Below, piece by piece: positions 17,110-24,960 of a DNA stretch of 34,719 bases. Origin of the DNA: Thermoproteota archaeon. Its GTDB lineage: Archaea; Thermoproteota; Thermoprotei_A; Sulfolobales; Desulfurococcaceae. The position numbers and the translations under genes were made by a program. Under the pieces are notes generated by a model, which saw only the letters and a program-made list of their open reading frames with translations, was not told the DNA's origin and did no database searches. The stretch's first letter is position 1; the number at the start of each line of letters is the position of its first letter. Location: positions 1 through 34,719 of the forward strand of contig JAUQPA010000014.1 of NCBI GenBank assembly GCA_030550615.1. The letters are read 5' to 3'.

Positions 17110-17574
17110 TCAACTTTGTTGACGTGTTTGCTGCGATTCAATAGCTTGACTTAATATTCTCTGCAATCCCACGTATTCCTCGGCGAGAGTTCTACGTTGT
17201 GCTTGAACACTATTTATTGTTTTCTCTAATTCCTGAATCCTCTTAGTTAAAATTTCGATAGCTTTATCTTTATTTAATTTAACGTAATAGCCTAATCCAA
17301 GGTTTACTAGGATATTGTTATACCAGTTCTCACTAATACTCGCGGGGATCATCAGGCTTGACAACCTGTCTAAGACTACGTATCCCTCAATTGATTTATT
17401 CGATAAGTTCTTTATTGTTTCCACAGCTAATTGTAGCTCCTTATAGTGACTTAAATAAGTGTTCAATGTGGAGTCAAGTATTTCTATGCGTTCTCTTAGC
17501 TCATTTACTCTAGCTACAAGTTCTTCGAGGCTAATAACCTTCTTCTGCTCTTTAATAGGCGTGTTCGTGTCCAT
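17110..17574 (-). CDS. pfdA: prefoldin alpha subunit
   Basis: A 154-residue prefoldin alpha subunit. Two coiled-coil helices (about residues 12-60 and 105-150) flank the beta-hairpin core. Two alpha and four beta subunits form the jellyfish-shaped holdase that passes unfolded proteins to the thermosome. The start codon at 17574 overlaps the LX stop codon (TAATG), so the two are translationally coupled. The beta subunit gene is not in this window. Confidence 0.92.
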   Translation of the reverse strand: MDTNTPIKEQKKVISLEELVARVNELRERIEILDSTLNTYLSHYKELQLAVETIKNLSNKSIEGYVVLDRLSSLMIPASISENWYNNILVNLGLGYYVKLNKDKAIEILTKRIQELEKTINSVQAQRRTLAEEYVGLQRILSQAIESQQTRQQS

Positions 17575-17837
17575 TATCTAACAAGCCTCTCGACTTTCAG
17601 TAATCTATGGATTTCAGGCTTGGTTGCTTCCTCGGGAGTAATAGTTCTGACTTCGGTTACTCTAATGTGGTATCGTTTTAATTTATGCCTACTACCTAGG
17701 AGTGAATATACTTTCTCAAGTGCATCTTTTTCACTTAATGCAGTTACTTCCTGTGCGAATTTCTGCCATGTTGGGAGTTTATCGTGATTTATCAACATGT
17801 ACCCGGTTACTCTATATATCTTTACCTCTCCGCTCAT
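17574..17837 (-). CDS. rplX: ribosomal protein LX (L18a/L20a)
   Basis: An 87-residue archaeal ribosomal protein LX, homologous to eukaryotic L18a. Recognisable blocks are KIYRVTGYMLINHDKLPTWQ at the N-terminus and HYxI-type strands in the second half (RYHIRVTEVRTITPEEA). It lies between aIF6 and prefoldin alpha, with the stop/start overlaps found at both ends, an order conserved in archaea. Confidence 0.93.
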   Translation of the reverse strand: MSGEVKIYRVTGYMLINHDKLPTWQKFAQEVTALSEKDALEKVYSLLGSRHKLKRYHIRVTEVRTITPEEATKPEIHRLLKVERLVR

Positions 17838-18529
17838 TACCTCCCACCTCCTTCGAACCCCGCTTTTATACGTAATACCTCCGGACCAGTAGTATTTCCA
17901 CCAACAACCACTCCCTTATTATTTGCTAGTAAGCCGCTTTTAACATATGGCATTCCTCCGTTCACCGTGGCATATTCAACAGTTATTTTTGCAACGTTTT
18001 TTATTATTTTTAAATCATCTTCGTTTGCATCCGGGTGGATTACGCCCCCCTGATCATTTATTACGGCAACGCTTCCAGGTACATCTAGGTTTACGAGCCG
18101 AGCTTTTAGTACTTCCACACCTAGGATATCCGCGAGTTTCTTAACTTCACTTTCCTCAATCAGAGGACTTACGATGCATCCGCGGCTATTACATAGAATT
18201 AAGTTACCTAGAGCAGTGTATTTGCTCTCTGAGACCACTACTTCTACATCTAATCCTAGTTCTTTAATCGATTTCCTTATGTGCTCTAATTCTTCCTCGA
18301 AGACAATATGAGGTACAATTATGGTATTGTTGTTGCCCGCTAGAAAAACTCCATTTAGAATTGTTCCAGCGATCTTAGCTTCGATAGGTATCGTTTTCAA
18401 CACGCTGTTCATTTCATCAATATCATCTTTTCCTATACCAGGTGGAACCACTAGGATTTTATCGTTTACATAAGCATATATTCCAATATTCGGGTTGCCG
18501 AAAAAACTCATTTTAGTTATTTCAACCAA
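17837..18529 (-). CDS. eif6: translation initiation factor aIF-6
   Basis: A 230-residue aIF6, a pentein-fold anti-association factor that binds the 50S subunit near the sarcin-ricin loop and L14 and keeps subunits apart. The repeat pattern is visible, for example NPNIGIYAYVNDKILVVPPG near the start and CNSRGCIVSPLI in the middle. Length is typical. It shares a base with the LX start and follows L31e by 17 nt. Confidence 0.95.
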   Translation of the reverse strand: MVEITKMSFFGNPNIGIYAYVNDKILVVPPGIGKDDIDEMNSVLKTIPIEAKIAGTILNGVFLAGNNNTIIVPHIVFEEELEHIRKSIKELGLDVEVVVSESKYTALGNLILCNSRGCIVSPLIEESEVKKLADILGVEVLKARLVNLDVPGSVAVINDQGGVIHPDANEDDLKIIKNVAKITVEYATVNGGMPYVKSGLLANNKGVVVGGNTTGPEVLRIKAGFEGGGR

Positions 18530-18546
18530 ATAAAACCCCTCCTTAA

Positions 18547-18840
18547 CTACTTACGCCCGTGTTTACTGGGTCTTACGAGCAAGACTTTCGCGGTCCTGGA
18601 TTCCTTATCAAACCTAACTTCTACAACAACTCTCCTAGGGGGTTTTTCTCGTCCTTTTGACCATATGTGAACATTAACGGCTGGATCAATTACTATTTTC
18701 TCCGCTTCTTTATAGTGCCTCATAATGTACTTTCTCACGAGTCTAATGGCCCTATCTGCACGGTTCGCTCTGCGTCCGAAGTAAACTCGTTTTAGTGGAA
18801 TGACATGAACATCAACATCTACCCCACGCCGCTCGCTCAT
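18547..18840 (-). CDS. rpl31e: ribosomal protein L31e
   Basis: A 97-residue basic L31e of the large subunit, located near the polypeptide exit. The block RANRADRAIRLVRKYIMRH is diagnostic. Its start follows L39e by 10 nt. The L39e-L31e-aIF6-LX order is an archaeal hallmark. Confidence 0.96.
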   Translation of the reverse strand: MSERRGVDVDVHVIPLKRVYFGRRANRADRAIRLVRKYIMRHYKEAEKIVIDPAVNVHIWSKGREKPPRRVVVEVRFDKESRTAKVLLVRPSKHGRK

Positions 18841-18850
18841 GCTACCACCC

Positions 18851-19009
18851 TTATATGTTCTTTAGTTTTGTTCTTCTCCAATGTCTTAATCTAAATGTCC
18901 TCCTAACCTTTAATCTCGTTTTCAATGTAACCCAGATTGGAACAGGTTTATTACTATTATGAGCGGCTGCAAGCCTTAATTTGCGAGCAACATGTTTAGC
19001 TCTTGCCAT
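18851..19009 (-). CDS. rpl39e: ribosomal protein L39e
   Basis: A 52-residue, very basic L39e that lines the peptide exit tunnel. Beginning MARAKHVARKLRLAAAHNSN and containing KPVPIWVTLKTRLKV and RHWRRTKLK, it matches the family throughout. ATG 19009 is preceded by a GGTG site. It is preceded by the PDCD5-like gene and followed by L31e. Confidence 0.95.
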   Translation of the reverse strand: MARAKHVARKLRLAAAHNSNKPVPIWVTLKTRLKVRRTFRLRHWRRTKLKNI

Positions 19010-19021
19010 ACATGACCACCC

Positions 19022-19357
19022 TTATTTTCTTTTGAAAGTGATTCTAGTCTCGCGACGAGTCTGCTCATATAGTTCTGATAATAGCTTCTTTAAAAAATCA
19101 TCTGTTATGGGTATGGGTACCCGCCTACTCTGGGCAAGGAGAATTAATTGCTCCTCGAGAGCAGCAGCTAGTTCAGGTTTAACAAGCCTCAAGTTATTTA
19201 ATCTCTCTCTAGCTTCAGGCGTCAAGATCTGTCTTAATAACGCCTCTATTCTCGATCTTCTCTCTTTTTCCTCCTCCATTTTCTTCCTTAATTCAGCTAG
19301 CTTGCGCATTCTAATAGCTTCGAGCTCCTCATCGTACTCGGTGTATTCATCGCTCAT
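19022..19357 (-). CDS. PDCD5/TFAR19-family DNA-binding protein
   Basis: A 111-residue archaeal PDCD5 homologue: a compact three-helix core preceded by a long charged helix ([20 protein letters not shown]) and ending in RITFKRK. Archaeal members bind double-stranded DNA non-specifically; cell role unclear. It overlaps the end of S19e by four bases (ATGA) and is part of the ribosomal cluster in most archaea. Confidence 0.92.
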   Translation of the reverse strand: MSDEYTEYDEELEAIRMRKLAELRKKMEEEKERRSRIEALLRQILTPEARERLNNLRLVKPELAAALEEQLILLAQSRRVPIPITDDFLKKLLSELYEQTRRETRITFKRK

Positions 19358-19860
19358 GATGCACCACTCTGCTCGGGATAAGCTTTGAGCCTTAGTGATG
19401 GCGGGAGGTACTTGGCTAAGTCCGGCCGTTCTTTAACTAGCTCCGTCATTATTTCTATTGATATACGATCAAGGAGAGCTTTACCTTGGGGTGTTAATAC
19501 TCGCCCTCCTTTGGTTTTCCTAACTAGTTGAGCCTGCTCGAGTTGTTGTAGCATTTTCCTAATAGCATTACCGGGAGCTCTATAGGATCTCTCGGGCCTT
19601 GATCCGCGGCGCTTTCTACCCCCATACTCTCTTCTAAGCTCAGTTAAACCTACTGGTTTACCTGCTTTGTATAGTTTCCTTAAAATACTTGCTACTCTGA
19701 AATACCACCAATCAGGGTTTTGCGGGGGTTTTTCCTTGAAGCACCCTGTTTTAGTGAACCTGGCCCAGTATGGCGGCTTCACTTCTGGTATGTTCTCCTT
19801 TATGTATGCCGCTAATTTCTCAATTAACTTATCCGCAGGTACCTCTAGCGCTGTAACCAT
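19354..19860 (-). CDS. rps19e: ribosomal protein S19e
   Basis: A 168-residue S19e of the small-subunit head, with a winged-helix-like fold. Diagnostic blocks are [20 protein letters not shown] and [19 protein letters not shown]. In eukaryotes it is needed for 3' processing of small-subunit rRNA. It is followed by the PDCD5-like gene with a four-base overlap. Confidence 0.95.
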   Translation of the reverse strand: MVTALEVPADKLIEKLAAYIKENIPEVKPPYWARFTKTGCFKEKPPQNPDWWYFRVASILRKLYKAGKPVGLTELRREYGGRKRRGSRPERSYRAPGNAIRKMLQQLEQAQLVRKTKGGRVLTPQGKALLDRISIEIMTELVKERPDLAKYLPPSLRLKAYPEQSGAS

Positions 19861-19899
19861 TATTTAACACCAAGACCTAGTGTACCTAAACATTTTAGA

Positions 19900-20190
19900 C
19901 TATTTTTCCTTTATAAGTATGATTGTAAAGCCCCTAATTTCATAAACCCTTGACTCTGTTTTCTCAGCTAAAATACTTGCTAATGAATCAATATCGCCCG
20001 TGAAACTTCTTCTAAAAGACTTTAAAACCCTAATTTTTACAACGCCGTGTTTATTAAGCCTAGCTTTAAGTTCATTTACAAATCCATCTGTGATGCCGCT
20101 TTTACCTAGCTGAACATCTATTTTTCCAGCGATTCTTTCCTTAACTTTCTTCTCGAGGTTTTTATCATGAATCTTCTTGTCCATCCACAT
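19900..20190 (-). CDS. YhbY/CRM-domain RNA-binding protein
   Basis: A 96-residue single CRM (CRS1-YhbY) domain protein. The core reads VQLGKSGITDGFVNELKARL followed by KHGVVKIRVLKSFRR, as in ribosome-associated YhbY proteins. It probably helps large-subunit assembly. The start is placed at ATG 20190, six bases after AGGTG; GTG 20199 and ATG 20184 are alternatives. All of them leave an unusually long overlap (67-82 nt) with the Rpp21 gene upstream. Confidence 0.88.
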   Translation of the reverse strand: MWMDKKIHDKNLEKKVKERIAGKIDVQLGKSGITDGFVNELKARLNKHGVVKIRVLKSFRRSFTGDIDSLASILAEKTESRVYEIRGFTIILIKEK

Positions 20191-20471
20191 AGGAGACACC
20201 TATATACAACCCTTGAGCCTTTGCCTTCACTGTGAACGCGAACTCTAAGTGTTAAACCGGGTATTAAAGGTATGAAGCACTTTCTGCAATAGCTTCTTTT
20301 ATATTTTAAGGGAATTTTAACTTTAGCTTTTCCAGCTATTCTTAACGCTATTTCAACATATCTTTTAGCTAATTCAAAGTCGTGTTTTCTTGTTTTCTCG
20401 AAAGCCATATTGAACAATAGTACTATCCTCTCCCGCGCAATGTTCTTCATCAATAATTCTTTTCTCTTCAT
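20118..20471 (-). CDS. rnp4: ribonuclease P protein component 4 (Rpp21/Rpr2)
   Basis: A 117-residue Rpp21 protein of the archaeal RNase P, which removes 5' leaders from pre-tRNAs. Two N-terminal helices (residues about 8-50), which pair with Rpp29, precede a zinc ribbon with Cys62, Cys65, Cys92 and Cys95. It is the first gene of the leftward cluster and is divergent from nep1. Its last 73 bases are also read in another frame as the start of the YhbY-like gene. Confidence 0.92.
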   Translation of the reverse strand: MKRKELLMKNIARERIVLLFNMAFEKTRKHDFELAKRYVEIALRIAGKAKVKIPLKYKRSYCRKCFIPLIPGLTLRVRVHSEGKGSRVVYRCLLCGWTRRFMIKTSRRKLRKESLEK

Positions 20472-20541
20472 TCTTTTCTCACGTTGGTTATTATTACATT
20501 AATTGGAATTAAATATAGACTTCGGTGATTAAGCAACAAAG

Positions 20542-21243
20542 GTGTATTCTGTGAATAGCAAGTTGAAGATCATACTGTTGGAGGCTTCATTAGAAACCGT
20601 GCCACCATCTATTGCCAGCCACCCAGCAGTCGTTAAATCAGCAGCTAGGCGTGGTAAGAAACCAACTGAGATAATACTTGATTCTAGTTTACACTACCAT
20701 GCTATGAAGAAGCTACCGAAGATCGAGAAACGCGGTAGACCGGATATTGTTCATGTAAGTTTACTTGAAGCACTAGAAAGCCCGCTGTGCAGAAAAGGCA
20801 TGCTCGACGTCTACGTGTATACTATTGAAGGCCATGTTCTATTCATAGATCCATCTACACGTATTCCAAAGAACTACAACAGGTTCATTGGGTTAATGGA
20901 GCAATTGTTTAAGCACGGCCGAGTTCCCCCCGGAAGCGAGAGACCTTTAATATTTCTTAGAACAATTAAGCTCAAGGATTTATTTGAAGAGATCCATGTT
21001 AATGGATTAATTATTCTAAGTGAGAGATGTAGCTATAAACCACTACACGAGGTCTCCGCGATGGCTTTAAATGAGAATTTAGCCATCGGCATAGGGGCTT
21101 TTCCACATGGGGATTTCGAGGAAGAAACAATGAAGCATGCGAACTACTGTTACTCAATCTACAGCGGGTCTCTAACGACGCATATAGTTGTATCAAGAAT
21201 TCTGGCTTCAACCGAGAGACTGTTAAATATACTAGAATTGTAG
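20542..21243 (+). CDS. nep1: rRNA pseudouridine N1-methyltransferase Nep1 (Emg1)
   Basis: A 233-residue SPOUT-class methyltransferase that N1-methylates a pseudouridine in the small-subunit rRNA and assists 30S assembly. Diagnostic blocks are AARRGKKPTEIILDSSLHYH, RGRPDIVHVSLLEAL and the knotted AdoMet-site strand AIGIGAFPHGDF. The start codon at 20542 is a GTG/ATG-type start read as MYSVNSK, after an AAGGTG site. It faces the ribosome-related leftward cluster across a short divergent promoter. Confidence 0.94.
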   Translation: MYSVNSKLKIILLEASLETVPPSIASHPAVVKSAARRGKKPTEIILDSSLHYHAMKKLPKIEKRGRPDIVHVSLLEALESPLCRKGMLDVYVYTIEGHVLFIDPSTRIPKNYNRFIGLMEQLFKHGRVPPGSERPLIFLRTIKLKDLFEEIHVNGLIILSERCSYKPLHEVSAMALNENLAIGIGAFPHGDFEEETMKHANYCYSIYSGSLTTHIVVSRILASTERLLNILEL

Positions 21244-21302
21244 TAACGGAAAGTTTAATTAGTGAATCATTCCATGAACCTTTAATTAAACATAACAACC
21301 CC

Positions 21303-21312
21303 TCTTTAAAAA
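21303..21312 (+). promoter_or_regulatory. TATA-like box upstream of nrdD
   Basis: TCTTTAAAAA lies about 35-40 bases before the TTG start. Transcription would begin very near the start codon, giving a short leader. Confidence 0.35.
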
Positions 21313-21345
21313 TGATTAATAAGATAGTGTTAATGAAGAATCAAA

Positions 21346-23253
21346 TTGCACAGGGTATTCATATTGGAGAAGATTTTAAACACTCATGACCCCTTGAGGG
21401 AATATGCTAGTTGGAATAGACTTGACGTGAATGAGAACGCTAACAGGTATCAAGGTCCAAGTAGCTTCTTCGCTTGGCTACTGGATAAGTATATGGAGCA
21501 GGATTCATTAAACCTGTTGCCGGGCAGCGTGCTTAAAGCTCACCTGGATGGAGTAATATATGTTCACAAGTTGCCTCACAGCGTCTACATACCTTACTGC
21601 ACAGGCCACAGTATTTCAAGATTGCTTAAGAAAGGCCTTAGAACAATCACGATTGTTTCAAGGCCCGCCAGGCACTTCGACACGTTCGTAGACCACGTGG
21701 CGAACTTCCTGATAACGATGCAGCACTACTTCACCGGCGCACAGGCTTTATCCAGCGTTGAATGGTACGCTGGCCCATTCATAAGGAACGATAAGCCAAC
21801 GTATAAGCAAATCAAGCAACAAATACAGAGGCTACTGTATAATTTGAACTACCCTACTCGCATAGGAATGCAAACATGCTTCACGAACTTCACTGTAACT
21901 ATGAATGCACCGAGGAAAATGCTGGAGGGCGATAGAGCAGTCTACGGTGGTGTAGAGGTAGAGCCCCTCGGCGCATACGAGGAGGAGGCGAAAACCTTCT
22001 TCAAGGCGCTTACAGAGCTCTACTACGAGGGCGACAGCGTTGGGCAACCCTTCACGTTCCCTATTCCAACATTGATGGTTACGGCGAAGTGGATATGGGA
22101 GGACCCCGAGATACATGAAGCAGTGTTCAAAACCGCGGCTAAGAGGGGTAGCTTCTACTGGTTGAACACGAGGATGGTGGACCCGGACGCTACCTACGCG
22201 ATGTGCTGTAGGTTGTCTGTGCGAATGGATGAACTAGGCTACGCGTACAGCAACTCGAAGTTCACGCTGAGCCTGAAGAGAGACCTCGAAGCCGTTAGAG
22301 AAGAGTACTGGAAAACCATTGAGAGGCAGAGGTTCGGTGGATTATGGGCTATGCCCGATATAACCGGTAGCGTGAACGTTGTGGATGTTAATCTCCCGAG
22401 GCTGGCTCTCGAAGCGAGGAAAGAGGAGTCAAGGTTCTGGGAGCTATACGATGATGCGTTGAAGATCGTCAAGGAGGCTATGGATTGGTTTAGAAACCGG
22501 TATATTAGCATCATGAGGAACTACCCGAACTTCTACGCTATGATAGTCGAGTACATGCCCGAGTTCCCGGCATTCCACTTCAACACGATTGGCCTGATTG
22601 GTTTACCGGAGGCGTCCGCCATACTGATGGGTGAACCAAAACTATGGCTGGACGGCGCCAGGAAGGACTGGCTTCGAGCCGCTGAGCTCATGAGGAGAAT
22701 TGTTGAGCACGCGACGGAGACGGCTAGGAAGTGGATGCTTGAAGAAGGAGTCCCCTGGAACGTGGAGGAGGTCCCCGGTGAATCTGCTTCGCCCAAGCTA
22801 GCGTTGCTCGACTTGAAGAGGTACCCTGAGCTAGCCGAGTACCTGCCGGACCCCGGTAACCCCGTTTACGCTACTAGCATAGCCCCGTACTATGCTCCAA
22901 TGGAGCTACCTGACCGGGTGGAGGTTGAGCAACGGGTTCAGAAGTACTTCACGGGCGGCGTCATGATGCACATATTCCTAGGTGAGGAAGCTGAGCCGGA
23001 GGCGCTAGCATCCCTTACAAAGAAGCTCATGGACACCGAGCTCGTCTACTGGAGCTACACGCCGGCTATAACGCACTGCAACAACTGCGAGAAAACATAC
23101 ACGGGCATATACCAGGCCTGCCCATCATGCGGAAGCAACAACGTCGACATATGGAGCAGGATAATCGGGTACTACCGCCCACTGAGAAACTGGAACCCGC
23201 AGAGAAGAAGAGAGTTCTGGACGAGGAGACACTACATATCTTCTGTAATATAG
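21346..23253 (+). CDS. nrdD: anaerobic ribonucleoside-triphosphate reductase NrdD, no ATP cone
   Basis: A 635-residue glycyl-radical reductase making dNTPs from NTPs without oxygen. The catalytic core is complete: Cys287-Cys288 in MCCRL, the zinc site Cys578/581/592/595 and the glycyl-radical motif IIGYYRP with Gly608. The TTG at 21346 is ten bases after an in-frame stop (21334-21336) and the protein opens directly at the core. No N-terminal ATP-cone, the usual allosteric domain, is present. Base composition is striking: segments inside the gene run at about 50-58% GC and use C/G-ending codons, while the flanks and the first 70 bases are AT-rich. Confidence 0.95.
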   Translation: MHRVFILEKILNTHDPLREYASWNRLDVNENANRYQGPSSFFAWLLDKYMEQDSLNLLPGSVLKAHLDGVIYVHKLPHSVYIPYCTGHSISRLLKKGLRTITIVSRPARHFDTFVDHVANFLITMQHYFTGAQALSSVEWYAGPFIRNDKPTYKQIKQQIQRLLYNLNYPTRIGMQTCFTNFTVTMNAPRKMLEGDRAVYGGVEVEPLGAYEEEAKTFFKALTELYYEGDSVGQPFTFPIPTLMVTAKWIWEDPEIHEAVFKTAAKRGSFYWLNTRMVDPDATYAMCCRLSVRMDELGYAYSNSKFTLSLKRDLEAVREEYWKTIERQRFGGLWAMPDITGSVNVVDVNLPRLALEARKEESRFWELYDDALKIVKEAMDWFRNRYISIMRNYPNFYAMIVEYMPEFPAFHFNTIGLIGLPEASAILMGEPKLWLDGARKDWLRAAELMRRIVEHATETARKWMLEEGVPWNVEEVPGESASPKLALLDLKRYPELAEYLPDPGNPVYATSIAPYYAPMELPDRVEVEQRVQKYFTGGVMMHIFLGEEAEPEALASLTKKLMDTELVYWSYTPAITHCNNCEKTYTGIYQACPSCGSNNVDIWSRIIGYYRPLRNWNPQRRREFWTRRHYISSVI

Positions 23254-23373
23254 AAAGATACTTAACACAGTTACTTCTTCGTTAATAGTTTTTCATAACG
23301 TATCTTAGAACTCACTACTGTATTAAATTCAATTATAAGTTTATTGCAGATGACTATATTACAATTAGATTGT
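23254..23373. other. AT-rich spacer after nrdD
   Basis: I see no gene here. At its right end, 23375-23397, TGCCTCAA and TTGAGGGCA can form a hairpin with one bulged G and a six-base loop. This hairpin covers the start of frame A of the broken gene, so it may also be chance. Confidence 0.4.
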
Positions 23374-23787
23374 ATGCCTCAAACTTACTTGAGGGCAGGA
23401 ACTAGAAGATGCTTCGGGAAATGGGGTAAGCTTTTGGAGGACGAACAGCGTCGAAGAAGGCTTCGCAGTGAGATCCATAGGGTTGGAGTGGTAATGTTAG
23501 TCGTTTAAAGGCAATGCTCCATGGAAGAAGATGGTGAGAAAAGAAATGGATTACGAGATACTGCTGACTATACTTAGAGGTCTCATCGAAGAAAAAGTTA
23601 TACAAATCGTAAACCAGGATAAGTACTTAATTCAAGCTTTTCATTAGTACTTAGTGAGAACATAGCTACATACGGCGCATCGTTCACAACGTTAGCTAAA
23701 GAACTTAAAGCAGAGCTTGTTAAAAGTAATAGAAGACAGATGAATACAGCGGTAAAAATAGAATATTTAAGTAGCTTTACTTCCTAA
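23374..23787 (+). pseudogene. frameshifted small gene between nrdD and nrdG
   Basis: Three overlapping open frames join into one possible reading of about 130 residues. Frame A runs from ATG 23374 to TAA 23508 (contains FGKWGKLLEDEQRRRRLRSE). Frame B runs 23501-23647 (contains APWKKMVRKEMDYEILLTIL). Frame C runs from about 23623 to TAA 23787 and is again in the frame of A (contains [20 protein letters not shown]). A +1 shift near 23500 and a return near 23635 would restore the product. The middle part looks like a small helical, possibly winged-helix, DNA-binding domain; I recognise no family. Composition is coding-like. Confidence 0.45.
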
Positions 23788-23808
23788 CACTAATCTGGTG
23801 TGTTTTAA

Positions 23809-24558
23809 TTGAATCTTCTCACGGCTGGTTGGAAAAATGTTTCGTTAATAGATGTATATGGATACACGTCCTTCACGATATGGACATGTGGATGCAACCT
23901 GCGATGTCCTTTCTGCCACAATTATAGGTTAGCCGAGAAGGACCCCTCCCTGTGTAGAGAGATAAATATTGGTAAAATAGTTGAGGAGCTGGAGGCAAGC
24001 AAGCATCTAGTTGACTACTTACATGTAACTGGTGGTGAACCATTATTACAACACCGAGCACTTGGAGAATTATATCGCGAAGCAGGGTCTATGGGTATTA
24101 AGCGCAGTTTAAACTCTAATCTAACACTTCCCTCACAATTAAGATACTTGCTGGAAGAAGAGCTAGTAGATCACGTCGCCACGGACCTGAAGATCCCACC
24201 CATCGACCTATATGGATTAAATCCCAATATAGTGGAAATATATTGGAGAAGGTTTCTAGAATCACTCGACTTGGTTAGAGAACATGGAGTTAAACTGGAG
24301 CTAAGAATCCCTGTATCGAGGAAATTGACGCCGGGTGTACTAGAGAAGTATATTAATGAAGTAGAGAACAAATTGAATGTAAACAATACACTAGTATTAT
24401 TAAACCCGCTTCTAGGAGAGCCGTATGTTAAGCCTAGGAATCCCGCTTGGTGTAGAGAAAATTGCAATGTAAGTGAAAACGAGGTGAGAACATTAGTAGA
24501 CATATTGAAATCAAAGGGCTTCAGTAAAATAGTAATTAAAACCATTCCTGGATTCTAG
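23809..24558 (+). CDS. nrdG: radical-SAM activating enzyme of NrdD (NrdG-type)
   Basis: A 249-residue radical-SAM activase of the NrdG2 kind that would install the glycyl radical on NrdD. The motif C-x3-C-x2-C is Cys29, Cys33 and Cys36 in GCNLRCPFCHN; the AdoMet-binding block VTGGEPLLQ follows at about residue 78. The start is a TTG at 23809 preceded by a GGTG site. It follows nrdD and the broken gene in the same direction. The pairing supports the function, although the family also contains activases of other glycyl-radical enzymes. Confidence 0.88.
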   Translation: MNLLTAGWKNVSLIDVYGYTSFTIWTCGCNLRCPFCHNYRLAEKDPSLCREINIGKIVEELEASKHLVDYLHVTGGEPLLQHRALGELYREAGSMGIKRSLNSNLTLPSQLRYLLEEELVDHVATDLKIPPIDLYGLNPNIVEIYWRRFLESLDLVREHGVKLELRIPVSRKLTPGVLEKYINEVENKLNVNNTLVLLNPLLGEPYVKPRNPAWCRENCNVSENEVRTLVDILKSKGFSKIVIKTIPGF

Positions 24559-24870
24559 GGTAAAACACGCTATTTCAATAACCATAGGTCACGATGATTT
24601 TCCTGCGAGATGATTTCAGCGTTAGCAAAACACATAGATATGCGAAGTCTAATAGGGTTAAAATTAGAGGGAGTTAATTCAATACGTTATCATAGTTAAA
24701 TACATTTCTACTGGAACAGAGTAATACATCTAAAGATCAAAAGCATTACTCAATAGTACAATCCACGAATTTATAATTACAAAAATGTTTGTCTCGAGAT
24801 TTATCAATGAAGCTTTATAGTAATCTCTTTAAAATTTCATAGTACTAGGTTTTAGTTATATAGAGTACAA
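24559..24870. other. AT-rich gap without a recognisable gene
   Basis: No open frame with a family signature or tRNA-like fold is visible. The tract is about one-third GC and rich in stop codons in all frames. It precedes the mobile-element end at 24871-24917. Confidence 0.5.
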
Positions 24871-24917
24871 GAACTCGCAACTCGAAAGCCCAGTTCTTTA
24901 GGGCGGGGAGGAGGCCA
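24871..24917 (+). mobile_element. remnant of an IS200/IS605-like right end
   Basis: The stretch CTCGAAAGCCC ... TTTAGGGCGGGGAGGAGG resembles the right end of archaeal IS200/IS605-family elements (the 3' border of TnpB elements, which also ends the guide RNA scaffold). In intact copies a GC-rich hairpin is expected; here only GCCC (24888-24891) and GGGC (24901-24904) still pair, across a nine-base loop. No transposase or tnpB gene is nearby, so this is at best a solitary worn end. It abuts the dcd promoter. Confidence 0.35.
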
Positions 24918-24919
24918 GC

Positions 24920-24928
24920 TTATAAATA
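24920..24928 (+). promoter_or_regulatory. TATA box for dcd
   Basis: TTATAAATA lies 33-41 bases before the dcd ATG, which predicts a leader of about ten bases. It directly follows the insertion-element remnant. Confidence 0.55.
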
Positions 24929-24960
24929 GTTCTAGTAGTATTGAAACTAAGGGCTTAGCT

